Below are positions 43,451 through 53,751 of a stretch of DNA of 64,000 nt, one piece after another; position 1 is the stretch's first letter; each line of letters begins with the position of its first letter. The translations under genes and the position numbers were made by a program. The notes below the pieces were generated by a model that was given only the letters and a program-made list of their open reading frames with translations, searched no databases and was not told the origin of the DNA. The stretch comes from an uncultured Bacteroides sp. (GTDB lineage Bacteria; Bacteroidota; Bacteroidia; Bacteroidales; Bacteroidaceae), in assembly GCA_949294185.1 (NCBI GenBank), contig CASFGA010000002.1, positions 124,001 to 188,000 of the forward strand, in the 5' to 3' direction.

Positions 43451-46400
43451 TTAGAAGGTTAAGTTTACACCAAAGGTAAATGACCGGATTGAAGGATACT
43501 TGTCACGGTAGTCGATACCGGCATAAGTCGGATAGGCATTGGCCAATTCAGGATCCAGACCGGAGTAACCTGTAATACAGAACAGATTGTCTCCTGACAG
43601 ATAAGCACGCACGCCCTTAATCCACTTGTTATCCGGTTTAATCGGGAATGTATAACCGATAGTCAGGTTTGTCAGCTTCAGGAAGTTACCGTTTTCCAAG
43701 TAGTAGCTTACCAAAGTCTGCGGCTGAGATGAAGACAAGGTATATTCACCTCCGTAAGGAGCATCCATGACAGACTTCAGACGGTTGTAAGCGATTGAAT
43801 TGTTTTCATAGAATGCACGCGGCTCATTCAAAATCTTGAATCCCAACTGACTGGTGAACTGCATGCTCAAATCCCAGTTCTTGTATGACAGGTTATTTGT
43901 CCATCCCAAAGTTACTTTAGGCAGACCATTGCCCAGATACTGACGGTATTCATCATCTGACAACTGAGAAGTAGAGAATTCTTCTACCGTTCCATCCGGC
44001 TTTTCAATCAAGAATAAACCGTTTTCTGATACACCTACAGACTTCAGTCCATAGAATTCACCCAACGGACGTCCTTCTTCCATACGGTGGGTATAGACAC
44101 TAATAGGCTCGCCCAATCCACCGACATCCATATGAGTATCAGACTCATACATTTCATTAGACAAGCTCAACAGTTTATTTTTATTGCTTGCCAATGTTAC
44201 CACAGTGCTCCATTCAAAATCTTTTGTACGAACTGGTACGGCATTAATGGCGATTTCCACACCCCAGTTACGAACCGAACCGCCATTGGCAAATGTTCTG
44301 TTAAACAAATTCGGCGGAGTCGGAACATAATAATTAAAGAGCATATCTGTAGTCTTCTTGTTATAGACATCGATAGAACCACCCAAACGGTCATTCAATA
44401 CACTCCAGTCCAAACCTACGTTAAACTCGGTAGACTTCTCCCACTTCAAGTTCGGATTCGGGTTAGAATCGATATCCAATCCCGGCAACCATTCACCATT
44501 ACTATAATAGTATGTATCTCCATAATTATATCTTGTAAGAGATATATAAGGATCATTCGGAATTACACCGGTAATACCGAAACCGGCACGCAGCTTCAAG
44601 TTGTTCAGCCAAGTAATATCCTCCATGAAAGCTTCGTTGCTGATAGTCCATCCCAAAGAAGCTGACGGGAATGTACCCCACTTGTTGTTCTCACCAAACT
44701 TGGAAGATCCCTCACGGCGTACGCTTACCAACAGGTTGTAACGGTTGTCGTAGGCATAGCTTACACGGGCAAAGAAACCGATCAATGTGTTTTCATTTCT
44801 GTCACTGCCCATACCGGCTCTACCTTCTCTCAAAGCCAAACCGCTTCCCAAATTATTGTAAGTAAAGAATTCGGTCGGAAAGTCAAAGTTAGTCGCATAA
44901 TTCCTATTATAAGTATAATACTGATAACTGTAACCCACCAAGGCATTCATACGGTGCTTACCGATATTCAGGTCATACTTAGAAGTTATTTCCAGATTAT
45001 CTGTGCGACTTTCATCGTTCGTATGAGATGCATAGCCGTTATATTCACTTAACTGGTTTCCATAATAGGTAGCAGTGGTATAATACTCATCGTGACGATT
45101 ATAGCGACTTGTTGCCAACATCAAGTTGGTCTGCCATCCCTTAATCGGTTCGAAGGTGATATTACCCGTTGCACGAGTCTCTTCATAACTATCATCACCC
45201 AACCGTTCTTCCAACATACTGACCGGGTTATAATAATAGTTTATACCAAAATTCTCATTGTATGTTCCATCTTCATTCCAAATAGGAGCAGTCGGGTTAC
45301 GGGCAATCGCCTGACGATAGGCTGAATAAGAAGTATTGGATCCGTCAGATGCCGTTACATTGCTTGCACTGTTCTTGTGCCATCTCTTCACCAAGTTCAG
45401 ATTTACCTTCAACATGTCGTTCAGCATCCAGTGAGACACATCAAAACGCATGTGAATATCTTCTGCGTAGGTATTCATGATTACACCGTCTTCCTTACGG
45501 TAAGTAAAGTCGGCAGAATAGGTAGTTTTCTCCGTACCTCCGGTAATGTTGAAGTTATGGTTGTGCGTGAAGCCGGTACGGCTGATAGCATCGAGCCAGT
45601 CGGTATCATAACCTTGGTCTGTAAAGTTAGTCCGTCCAGCACGTACATCTGAACCATCCATGAAATCCAGTTTCTTGCCAAATTGTGAAGCAGATACATA
45701 GCCGGAATAGCTTGCCGTAGTACGCTCGCCGCGCTTACCGCTCTTGGTAGTAATCAAAATCACACCGTTTGCACCACGAGTACCATAGATAGCGGCAGCA
45801 GATGCATCCTTCAACACATCAATAGATTCGATATTTTCTGGAGAAACTGTATTCAAATCACCTTCCACACCGTCAACCAATACCAGCGGAGTGGTGCTAC
45901 CGTTTACAGAGATGACACCACGCAGACGGATGGTAGAAGTAGAGTTCGGGTCACCGGTACCTTTGGCAATGCTCAAACCGGCCACCTTACCTTTAATCAG
46001 GTCGGCTGCATCGCCGATCTTACCGATGGTAAAGTCTTCCGACTTGACGGAAGCGATGGCACTGGTCACATCACCCTTGCGCTGAGTACCGTAACCGATT
46101 ACCACCACTTCGTCGATCACCTCAGTATCTTCCTTCAGGGTGATGGTCTGTCCGGCCTTAATCTGGCTCACGGGAATCTCTACCGACTGATAGCCGATAT
46201 AGCTGATTACCAATGTAGCATTGGGGGCTGTAGTTAAAGAAAACTTACCGTCGAAATCGGTAATCGTACCATTGGTCGTGCCTTTCTCCATGATGTTGGC
46301 ACCGATAATGGTCTCACCTTTCGAGTCAACAATCTGACCGGTCACGGTCTTGGTCTGTTGAACGGCTTCTGTAGCTGTCACGCTGCCCGGCTCTGCATAA

Positions 46401-46492
46401 ACTGCCAACGGCAATCCGGCAGAAAGAACGGCACATGCAGCCACTTTCACAAATGCGCGACTAAACAGCACGCGGTCTAAATGTGCATCCAT
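43451..46492 (-). CDS. SusC/RagA-family TonB-linked glycan importer
   Basis: 1013 residues. Signal region, carboxypeptidase-regulatory-like domain (about 45-125: GQIVDSKGETIIGANIMEKG), plug with the SusC signatures VIGYGTQRKGDVTSA and IDVLKDASAAAIYGTRGANG, then a 22-strand barrel ending SFTFGVNLTF. It partners SusD to import oligosaccharides. It starts 113 bp after the GH127 gene; an imperfect inverted repeat (TTGAAAATCAACGG / CCGTCAATTTTCAA) lies in that gap. Confidence 0.98.
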   Translation of the reverse strand: MDAHLDRVLFSRAFVKVAACAVLSAGLPLAVYAEPGSVTATEAVQQTKTVTGQIVDSKGETIIGANIMEKGTTNGTITDFDGKFSLTTAPNATLVISYIGYQSVEIPVSQIKAGQTITLKEDTEVIDEVVVIGYGTQRKGDVTSAIASVKSEDFTIGKIGDAADLIKGKVAGLSIAKGTGDPNSTSTIRLRGVISVNGSTTPLVLVDGVEGDLNTVSPENIESIDVLKDASAAAIYGTRGANGVILITTKSGKRGERTTASYSGYVSASQFGKKLDFMDGSDVRAGRTNFTDQGYDTDWLDAISRTGFTHNHNFNITGGTEKTTYSADFTYRKEDGVIMNTYAEDIHMRFDVSHWMLNDMLKVNLNLVKRWHKNSASNVTASDGSNTSYSAYRQAIARNPTAPIWNEDGTYNENFGINYYYNPVSMLEERLGDDSYEETRATGNITFEPIKGWQTNLMLATSRYNRHDEYYTTATYYGNQLSEYNGYASHTNDESRTDNLEITSKYDLNIGKHRMNALVGYSYQYYTYNRNYATNFDFPTEFFTYNNLGSGLALREGRAGMGSDRNENTLIGFFARVSYAYDNRYNLLVSVRREGSSKFGENNKWGTFPSASLGWTISNEAFMEDITWLNNLKLRAGFGITGVIPNDPYISLTRYNYGDTYYYSNGEWLPGLDIDSNPNPNLKWEKSTEFNVGLDWSVLNDRLGGSIDVYNKKTTDMLFNYYVPTPPNLFNRTFANGGSVRNWGVEIAINAVPVRTKDFEWSTVVTLASNKNKLLSLSNEMYESDTHMDVGGLGEPISVYTHRMEEGRPLGEFYGLKSVGVSENGLFLIEKPDGTVEEFSTSQLSDDEYRQYLGNGLPKVTLGWTNNLSYKNWDLSMQFTSQLGFKILNEPRAFYENNSIAYNRLKSVMDAPYGGEYTLSSSQPQTLVSYYLENGNFLKLTNLTIGYTFPIKPDNKWIKGVRAYLSGDNLFCITGYSGLDPELANAYPTYAGIDYRDKYPSIRSFTFGVNLTF

Positions 46493-46605
46493 TTCGTTTG
46501 TATTTAAGGGTTAATATTGAATTGAAAATCAACGGCCAATCATCAAGGAGGCATGGTCGGCCGTCCGCGACTTCTGACCGTCAATTTTCAACTGTTAACT
46601 GTCAA

Positions 46606-49047
46606 TCATTCATTTACCTTCCATTCGATGATACCTCCCGACTCACCTTTCTGCAGCTGGGCGGCAATCTTCAGGCCGGTTGTAGTGACGGGCTTGAAGT
46701 CGAGGCTGTTATAGCAGTCTTTCTTCACACCGTATTCGCCGAGGGCTTCCACTTCCTTCCAGGTGTTTCCTGCCTTGTAGTAGAGCTTCCAGCTCTGCGG
46801 CACGCGGAAATTGCCGTCGTAATGGTCGAAGTCCAGCCAGTATACCTGCACATTGGATACGGTGTAAGGCTTGTCGAACTCGTATGCCAGCGTTTCTTCG
46901 GTACCTTCCTTCAGCCACCAGTAGTGGTAAGGCTTGGAAGTGTCGGACGAACGCTTCGGCTCCCACTGGTCGTTCACGCCCCATGCATAAGAGACGATGG
47001 AAGCAGACTCGGGAGCATCCTTCTGGATAGGAGCCTGGATGGTGAAGGTCTTTGCCTTTGAAGCGATGGTCGGTTCAGGAGTCGGAGTGGCGTATTCCTT
47101 GGCCTCGGGAATCCATACCTCCATCTGGTCGGCACCGCGATTGTTCCACGTAGAGTAAGGAATGGCCTTGAAGGTGACATCCTTTACTGTTCCGTCGCGT
47201 TCCACCTCCTTGGCGGCTCCGCTCAATACCATCACGCCGTTCAGCAGGTTGGCATCGAAGGCAGCGTCAATCTTCGTGTCGGGAGTGATGAACTTGTTGA
47301 ACACGGTGCTGTCCGGCTGATCCTTGCCTTCGAGACAGAACATGATCGGGCCGCGTTCCAGAGCCAGCATACCGCGGTCGACTTCCACCTGGTCGTTTGC
47401 CTTGATGCGGCGCACATCCATCGGCAGTGTAAGCTCGATTACATCGCCTGCCTTCCAAGTGCGGACTATGGTCTCATAGCCGTCGCCTTCGGCTGCATTG
47501 GCCGACGAGCCGTTCACCTTCAGCGTATACTTCTTGGGCGCATCGGTGTAGGCATAGAGGTCGGAAGCCACCGGAGCACTCTGCACCCAACTCGGGATGC
47601 GCAGACGGATGGCAAACTCGCCTTCCTTTTCGGGAGTCACCTTGATGGCAATCTTACCGTCCCACGGATAGTCGGTGGTCTGCTCGAGTGTCACCTTGTT
47701 GTCGGCTGTCTGCATCTCGGCAGTGCCCTGAATATAGAGATTCACATAAATGTCGTTCTGCTGGGTGGCGTATGCATAGTTGGGGACGGAAGCGATGAAG
47801 CGGGTCACATTGCCCGGACAGCATGCACAGCCGAACCAGCGCTGACGCTCGTGCTCGCCCATTGACTCGAGCGGATTGTCGTAGAAGAACTTGTCGCCGC
47901 TCAGCGATACGCCCGAGATTACACCATTATATAATGCGCGTTCCAGCACATCCATGTATTTGGATTCGCCCGTAGCGAGGAACATGCGGTAGTTCCAGTA
48001 CACGTTGGCGATGGAAGCGCAGGTTTCGCAATAGGCCGTATGGTTCTGAAGCTCGTAGTTCGGGCCGAAGCCTTCGCCCTGCGCACGCGAACCCATGCCG
48101 CCGGTGATGTAAAGCTTCTTGCTCGCCAGATTGTCCCACAGGCGGGTCAGTGCATGGAAGTAGGCCGTATCGTTTGTCAGGGCAGCCACATCGGCTACAC
48201 CCGAATAAAGGTATCCGGCACGCACGGCATGACCCACGATCTCATCCTGCTGAAGGATGGGCTTGTGGTCCTGGCTGTATTCGTTCAGCTTGTGGCCGTC
48301 GGTTCCGCGTCCGGTCTCTTCCACGAAATACCGTGCCATATCCAGATATTTCTGGTCGTCTGTCACCTTATACAGCTTGCAGAGCGCCATTTCGATGATG
48401 GGGTGTCCGCTGGGACGGTGTATCTGTCCTTCGTTTGGTCCGAACACCTTGCACACCAGGTCGGCATTCTTGATGGCCACATCGAGCAATGTGCGTTTTC
48501 CCGTAGCACGATAATGGGCAACGGCAGCCTCATACAGATGACCGCTGTTATACAACTCATGGCTGTTTATCTTCTCCCACTTGGAGCGTCCCCACCATCC
48601 GGACAGACGGTAGCACTTGTTCGTCACGCAGGTGGTAAGATAACCGTCCGGCTCCTGAGCCGCAGCGATGATATTGATTACGCTGTCGAGATAATGGTCG
48701 AGTTGCGGGTCGTATTTCACCGCCAGCGAATAAGACGCTCCCTCTATTACTTTATAAGGGTCGGTATCGTCGAAAGAGAAATCTCCCCGGTGCTCCCCCT
48801 TCTTCAATCCGCCTGCGATGGCGAAATTGTCAAAGCGTCCGTTTTTTTCACACTCTCTGAATGCTGAAGGGATAGACACCGTACGGTTCGTTTCAATACG
48901 CGGTGACCAGAAACGGTCGTTGATGTGAACCTGCGTAAACGGCACTTCCTGAATCGGCGCATCCGGCTGTTTGTAAGTCGGCTTACTGCAAGAAGCGGTT
49001 CCCAATACTACAAGTCCGCTCATCAGAATTAACAGATTGTTTTTCAT
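46606..49047 (-). CDS. GH127 beta-L-arabinofuranosidase, lipoprotein
   Basis: 813 residues, lipoprotein signal (LGTASCSKP). The GH127 (alpha/alpha)6 barrel has the zinc-thiolate site: E341 and C343 in YCETCAS, C409 and C410 in CACCPGN, with C409 the probable nucleophile by analogy with HypBA1, and E325 the likely acid/base. Two beta domains follow; the last ~120 residues (ETLAYEFDKPYTVSNVQVYW) look like a discoidin-type carbohydrate-binding domain. It probably releases L-arabinofuranose from hydroxyproline-linked or arabinan side chains. First gene of the leftward PUL operon. Confidence 0.9.
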   Translation of the reverse strand: MKNNLLILMSGLVVLGTASCSKPTYKQPDAPIQEVPFTQVHINDRFWSPRIETNRTVSIPSAFRECEKNGRFDNFAIAGGLKKGEHRGDFSFDDTDPYKVIEGASYSLAVKYDPQLDHYLDSVINIIAAAQEPDGYLTTCVTNKCYRLSGWWGRSKWEKINSHELYNSGHLYEAAVAHYRATGKRTLLDVAIKNADLVCKVFGPNEGQIHRPSGHPIIEMALCKLYKVTDDQKYLDMARYFVEETGRGTDGHKLNEYSQDHKPILQQDEIVGHAVRAGYLYSGVADVAALTNDTAYFHALTRLWDNLASKKLYITGGMGSRAQGEGFGPNYELQNHTAYCETCASIANVYWNYRMFLATGESKYMDVLERALYNGVISGVSLSGDKFFYDNPLESMGEHERQRWFGCACCPGNVTRFIASVPNYAYATQQNDIYVNLYIQGTAEMQTADNKVTLEQTTDYPWDGKIAIKVTPEKEGEFAIRLRIPSWVQSAPVASDLYAYTDAPKKYTLKVNGSSANAAEGDGYETIVRTWKAGDVIELTLPMDVRRIKANDQVEVDRGMLALERGPIMFCLEGKDQPDSTVFNKFITPDTKIDAAFDANLLNGVMVLSGAAKEVERDGTVKDVTFKAIPYSTWNNRGADQMEVWIPEAKEYATPTPEPTIASKAKTFTIQAPIQKDAPESASIVSYAWGVNDQWEPKRSSDTSKPYHYWWLKEGTEETLAYEFDKPYTVSNVQVYWLDFDHYDGNFRVPQSWKLYYKAGNTWKEVEALGEYGVKKDCYNSLDFKPVTTTGLKIAAQLQKGESGGIIEWKVNE

Positions 49048-49075
49048 ATTATCATTTTTTTTGATTCCACGGTGA

Positions 49076-49083
49076 CAAATTTA
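49076..49083 (-). promoter_or_regulatory. -7 element of the GH127-susC-susD operon
   Basis: The minus strand reads TAAATTTG, 29 bp before the GH127 start codon. The 337-bp divergent region (49048-49384) holds this promoter, the sensor promoter and presumably the sensor's binding site, which I could not identify by eye. Confidence 0.5.
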
Positions 49084-49384
49084 GGGAGAAACACCATTCG
49101 CGGATAAAAAAATAATCCATACTTCTAAGAAAATAGTCGTAAACAGCGCTCTCCACCCTATTTTCCGCGACACCGGGAAGGAGCTGTAGACTTTTTTGCC
49201 GGACAAGTGGACTATTTTATCAGGTTCATTCCGCAAGTTTTGTCCTCACCGAAAATCCATGCCGTCACTATCCGCAAAAATTTTTCACTATTAAAAATCT
49301 ATTAAACATACTTTGCATCTTGGATTATTTTCTATAACTTGCGCCTCTAACTAAAACGACATCTTATTTAGAAGCAATTTTACT

Positions 49385-52300
49385 ATGAGAATCAAAATGC
49401 TATTCTGTCTGCTGACGCTTCTATACGCCGCGCAGGGGATATGCGCCACACTCCCCACACAGTTTCAGTTCAGACATTACAATATAGAAAACGGAATGTC
49501 ATCAAACTCCGTCACCGACATCATTCAAGACCAAAAGGGATATATATGGATGGCTACAGACGGAGGACTGATCTGCTTCGACGGAACAAGCTTTTCCGCC
49601 TACCAGAAAGGAAATCCGCATCATCCGGCTCTACAGACCAACATAATACATGCCCTATGCGAAGCGGACGAAGACATGCTCTGGCTGGGAACGGACATCG
49701 GCATATACATATATAATACAAGGGAAAACCACATTGTTCGGTTCGACCGCATTACGGACGACGGAACCTCGGTGCTCTCTTACATCAACCAAATGCGCCG
49801 TGACCGGAAAGGGAGAATCTGGATTGCCACAAGAGAACAGGATGTGTTCTGTTACGACCCGAAATCGGACAAGCTCAAGAATTACAGGCTGACGAACGGA
49901 GGCGGAGCCGCCCTGTGCATGCTGTGCGACAGTCAGGGGAATGTATGGTTTTCCGGATACAACCACCTCTACCGCCTGAATGAAGATACAGACACGCTCG
50001 ATATCTTCCCGCTCAAAAACCAAGGCCACGGATTTCATGCAACGGCTCTATGGGAAGACACTGTGGGAAACCTGTGGGCCGGCACGTGGATGGAAGGGCT
50101 CTGGAAAATCAACCCCTCTACCGGAGAGACTGAAAGATATCTGGCGGCCGGAAGCGAAAAAAGCACTGTGCACATCCACTCCATCGGAGAATACAAGCCG
50201 AACGTACTGCTCATCGGCTCGGACAACGGACTGACCTTATTCAACCCTTCCACCGGAGAAAGCAGCCTCTATGCCCACTACGGTGAAAGTACGGAATCGC
50301 TGTCCGACAAATTCGTTTACCCGATACTGAAAGACAGGGAAGGCGGTGTGTGGATCGGCACATTCTATAACGGTGTCAACTACCTTCCGCCCTACAGCGG
50401 ACAGTTTGAAGGATATGCGCCGGCAGACAACAATCCGCTGTTCGTCGGGAAAATCATCAGCCGCTTCTGCGAAGACAGAGACGGAAACATCTGGATTGCC
50501 TCGGACGACGGCGGGCTGAGCTGTTTCTCGCCGCAAAAGCGCAAGTTCATTGACTTTGCAGGAAGAAAAGCCTTCGTCAACGACAACATCCACGCGCTTT
50601 GTGAGGTGGGCGACGAGCTGTGGATAGGCACTTACGGACAGAACATCCGCATCCTGAACAGAAAGACCGGAAGCATCAAGGACTACAACGGCAAAGAGCC
50701 GAACGGCACAAGCGTATACACCATCTTCAAAGACAGCCGGGAACGTATCTGGACAGGGTCAATGGATGCCTTATGCCTGTATGACCGCGAAAGTGACCGC
50801 CTCATCCCCATCAAAAGCGTGGAAAGCCTCATCATCGACATGAATGAAGACACGGCGGGACATCTGTGGATTGCGACCGGAAAAGGACTCTTCCGCTACC
50901 ACCCGGACAAAAAAATCTGGAAAAAGTACGGGCAAAAGGAAGGACTCGGCACACAATTAGTCAACCACCTGTGCAAAGACCAGGAAGGCAAGCTGTGGGT
51001 GGGCACTGATGAAGGGCTATACCTGTATGATGACAGGGAAGACACCTTCGCACGCCAACCGCTGAACATTCCGAACAAATACATCAACTCCATTGTGGAG
51101 GGAGAAAACTGCCTCTGGATAACTACGGCCAAAGGACTGGTGAAGTATGCGCCCGCCACAAAAGCAGTGCAAGTATTCACACGAAGCGACGGACTGCAAA
51201 GCGAAGCCTTCATTTCGGCCTCCGCACTGCGGGCACGCAACGGGGACATCTATGTGGGAAGCATCAACGGATTCAACCGGTTCAACCCCCACCAACTGCA
51301 ACAGAACACTCTAAAGCCTACTGTGGTGCTGACCGGACTTGAAATCTTCAACCAACCGATAGAGACGGAAGCGGACGGCATACTCCCTATGTCCATCGAC
51401 TGCCTGGACGAAATTCATCTTTCGCATACCGACAATGTGATTACCCTGCAATATGCGGCGTTGAGCTATTGCACCCCCCAGAAGAACCAGTATGCCTACA
51501 TGCTGGAAGGGTTCGACAAGGAATGGAACTACGTAGGTTCGCAAAACAGCACGACTTATACCAACCTGCCGGCAGGTACCTATACATTCAGGGTCAAGGC
51601 TTCGAACAACGACAATATATGGAACGAGAAGGGAACATCGATACGTATCGTAATCCATCCGCCGTTTTATCTGTCTCTTCCCTTTAAGGTAACCTACGTT
51701 CTCATATTCTTTCTGGCACTCGGCATATTCATACACTACATCATAAAACAAAGCGAAAAGAAACATGCCAAGGTAATCGACGAGCTGAACATCCGGAAGG
51801 AAAAGGAAATGCACGAAGCAAAAATCAATTTCTTCACCATGATAGCCCACGAAATCCGTACACCGGTATCGCTGATCATCGGGCCGCTGGAGAAAGTCAT
51901 GCAGTCTACCTCACAAATACCCGCAGAAATACGCAATGATCTGGAAATTATAGACCGCAACAGCCAACGTCTGCTCTATCTGGTCAACCAACTGCTGGAC
52001 TTCCGCAAGGTGGAACAAAACGAGATGAAGATGCATTTCGCCGCCCAAAACATCAAAGACCTGATGAAGGCGGTGTGCGAACGGTTCCAACCCTCATTAG
52101 AACAGAAAGGCATCACGCTGTCTGTAACTTATCCGGAAGATGATTTCTACGCTGATGTGGACCGGGAAGCCGTAACCAAAGTATTGAGCAACCTGCTGAC
52201 CAATGCCAACAAGTATACCAAAGATGAAGTAAAAATAGAATTCTCCGCCCAACAGCAGCAAACCTTCTCCATCTGTGTGACCGACAACGGGAAAGGCATG

Positions 52301-53341
52301 AATCCGAAAGAACTTCAGCTTATCTTCCAGCCTTTCTATCAGGGTTCGGACAACAAGCCGGGCACAGGTATCGGACTCAGCATTGTAAAGGGTATTGTGG
52401 AAGCACACCACGGACAGATAGAAGTGAAGTCGGAAGAGACAAAAGGGTCTTCCTTCCGTATCACCCTCCCCATCAAGCAAAAGGATGCCAAAGCCGCGGA
52501 GGACATACAACAAAAAACCACCAAACTGCCGGAAGACATTCTGCCGGAGCAAATCAGCAACTTGAACGCCAAAAAACTTCCTGTCATACTGATAGCCGAA
52601 GACAATGAGGACATGATGCACTTTCTTACCGAAAGCCTCAAGTCATCCTACACCGTCATCCAGGCCAATGACGGCGAAGAAGCGCTGGCGCGCCTGAAAG
52701 AACAAGATGTGTCCCTGATAATAAGCGACTGGATGATGCCCAACATGGACGGCATCGAACTGTGCAAGGCTATCCGCAACGATGCGTTGACCAGCCACAT
52801 ACCGTTCATCCTGCTGACAGCCAAGACCGACAACGACTCGAAGATATCGGGCATGAACTGCGGGGCGGATGCATACATCGAGAAGCCTTTTTCACTGCAA
52901 TATCTCAGTGCCTGCATAAAGAATCTGCTTGACCTCCGCGAACAGCTATACAAGAAGTTCTCACAAATGCCGACCATGTCTGTCAGTTCCATTGCCGGAA
53001 ACAGTGCCGACAAAGAGTTTCTCATCAAGATGAGCCAACTGATAGAAGACAATTTCGACAATACGGAACTGTCGGTAGACTTCCTGGCCGAAAAGCTCTG
53101 CATCAGCCGTTCCGGACTGTTTGCCAAGATAAAGGCACTGGCAAACATCACTCCAAACGAAATGATTCAGCTGATTCGCCTGAAAAAGGCCGCCTCTCTT
53201 TTACTGGAAAACAAATACCATATCAATGAGGTGAGCTATATGGTGGGATTCAACAATCCTTCTTATTTCAGCAAATGCTTCCAGAAACAGTTTGGTGTGA
53301 CTCCGGGAAAATTCGTTGAAAACAATACGGAAAAGAAATAG
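49385..53341 (+). CDS. Hybrid two-component system sensor/regulator (HTCS)
   Basis: 1318 residues in one chain: signal peptide; periplasmic double beta-propeller of Reg_prop repeats (about 25-680, repeated DxxGxxWxGT); Y_Y_Y domain (about 715-785); one membrane helix (about 790-810); histidine kinase with H822 in FFTMIAHEIRTPVS; ATPase domain (about 930-1045); receiver with D1115 in IISDWMMPN; AraC-type DNA-binding domain at the C-terminus (VGFNNPSYFSKCFQKQFGVT). It binds an oligosaccharide in the periplasm and activates the divergent PUL operon. Confidence 0.97.
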   Translation: MRIKMLFCLLTLLYAAQGICATLPTQFQFRHYNIENGMSSNSVTDIIQDQKGYIWMATDGGLICFDGTSFSAYQKGNPHHPALQTNIIHALCEADEDMLWLGTDIGIYIYNTRENHIVRFDRITDDGTSVLSYINQMRRDRKGRIWIATREQDVFCYDPKSDKLKNYRLTNGGGAALCMLCDSQGNVWFSGYNHLYRLNEDTDTLDIFPLKNQGHGFHATALWEDTVGNLWAGTWMEGLWKINPSTGETERYLAAGSEKSTVHIHSIGEYKPNVLLIGSDNGLTLFNPSTGESSLYAHYGESTESLSDKFVYPILKDREGGVWIGTFYNGVNYLPPYSGQFEGYAPADNNPLFVGKIISRFCEDRDGNIWIASDDGGLSCFSPQKRKFIDFAGRKAFVNDNIHALCEVGDELWIGTYGQNIRILNRKTGSIKDYNGKEPNGTSVYTIFKDSRERIWTGSMDALCLYDRESDRLIPIKSVESLIIDMNEDTAGHLWIATGKGLFRYHPDKKIWKKYGQKEGLGTQLVNHLCKDQEGKLWVGTDEGLYLYDDREDTFARQPLNIPNKYINSIVEGENCLWITTAKGLVKYAPATKAVQVFTRSDGLQSEAFISASALRARNGDIYVGSINGFNRFNPHQLQQNTLKPTVVLTGLEIFNQPIETEADGILPMSIDCLDEIHLSHTDNVITLQYAALSYCTPQKNQYAYMLEGFDKEWNYVGSQNSTTYTNLPAGTYTFRVKASNNDNIWNEKGTSIRIVIHPPFYLSLPFKVTYVLIFFLALGIFIHYIIKQSEKKHAKVIDELNIRKEKEMHEAKINFFTMIAHEIRTPVSLIIGPLEKVMQSTSQIPAEIRNDLEIIDRNSQRLLYLVNQLLDFRKVEQNEMKMHFAAQNIKDLMKAVCERFQPSLEQKGITLSVTYPEDDFYADVDREAVTKVLSNLLTNANKYTKDEVKIEFSAQQQQTFSICVTDNGKGMNPKELQLIFQPFYQGSDNKPGTGIGLSIVKGIVEAHHGQIEVKSEETKGSSFRITLPIKQKDAKAAEDIQQKTTKLPEDILPEQISNLNAKKLPVILIAEDNEDMMHFLTESLKSSYTVIQANDGEEALARLKEQDVSLIISDWMMPNMDGIELCKAIRNDALTSHIPFILLTAKTDNDSKISGMNCGADAYIEKPFSLQYLSACIKNLLDLREQLYKKFSQMPTMSVSSIAGNSADKEFLIKMSQLIEDNFDNTELSVDFLAEKLCISRSGLFAKIKALANITPNEMIQLIRLKKAASLLLENKYHINEVSYMVGFNNPSYFSKCFQKQFGVTPGKFVENNTEKK

Positions 53342-53452
53342 CAAAGATACGGGAAACGACAACTCAAGAGAGCAAATCCGACAAGCAAACGCTAAAAGCA
53401 CATTTATATTATATATATTTCAAGTATAAGTGCGAGAAAAAGCGCATAAAGA

Positions 53453-53484
53453 TTTGGCAAATCAAGAAATAATCCGTACCTTTG
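53453..53484 (+). promoter_or_regulatory. Promoter of the tRNA-Glu pair
   Basis: TTTG (53453-53456), 20 bp, TACCTTTG (53477-53484), 38 bp before the first tRNA. Confidence 0.8.
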
Positions 53485-53522
53485 CACCCGTGATTGAGAA
53501 ATACTCATCACAAGCCACGGAT

Positions 53523-53594
53523 GGCCCGTTCGTCTATCGGTTAGGACGCAAGATTTTCATTCTTGAAAGGGGGGTTCGATTCCCCCACGGGCTA
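53523..53594 (+). tRNA. tRNA-Glu (TTC)
   Basis: 72 nt with acceptor arms GGCCCGT/ACGGGCT, D arm TCGGTTAGGA, anticodon stem CAAGA/TCTTG with TTC at 53546-53548, and T arm GGGGGTTCGATTCCCCC. The 3' CCA is not fully encoded (CCT follows). Confidence 0.97.
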
Positions 53595-53637
53595 CCTGAC
53601 AAAAACCACATCAGGCAATGCCGGTGTGAAAAAGGAT

Positions 53638-53709
53638 GGCCCGTTCGTCTATCGGTTAGGACGCAAGATTTTCATTCTTGAAAGGGGGGTTCGATTCCCC
53701 CACGGGCTA
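53638..53709 (+). tRNA. tRNA-Glu (TTC), second identical copy
   Basis: Identical to the first copy over all 72 nt, 43 bp downstream, and also preceded by GGAT. Transcribed from the same promoter. CCA is not fully encoded (CCG follows). Confidence 0.97.
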
Positions 53710-53751
53710 CCGGAGCAAGAGAGGCATATCAGACCAAACGATATGTCTCTT

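Noticed and set aside
53342..53349. A minus-strand TATCTTTG just after the HTCS stop codon, suggesting an antisense promoter
   Set aside because: The nearest -33 TTTG is 23 bp away, outside normal spacing, and no minus-strand gene follows.
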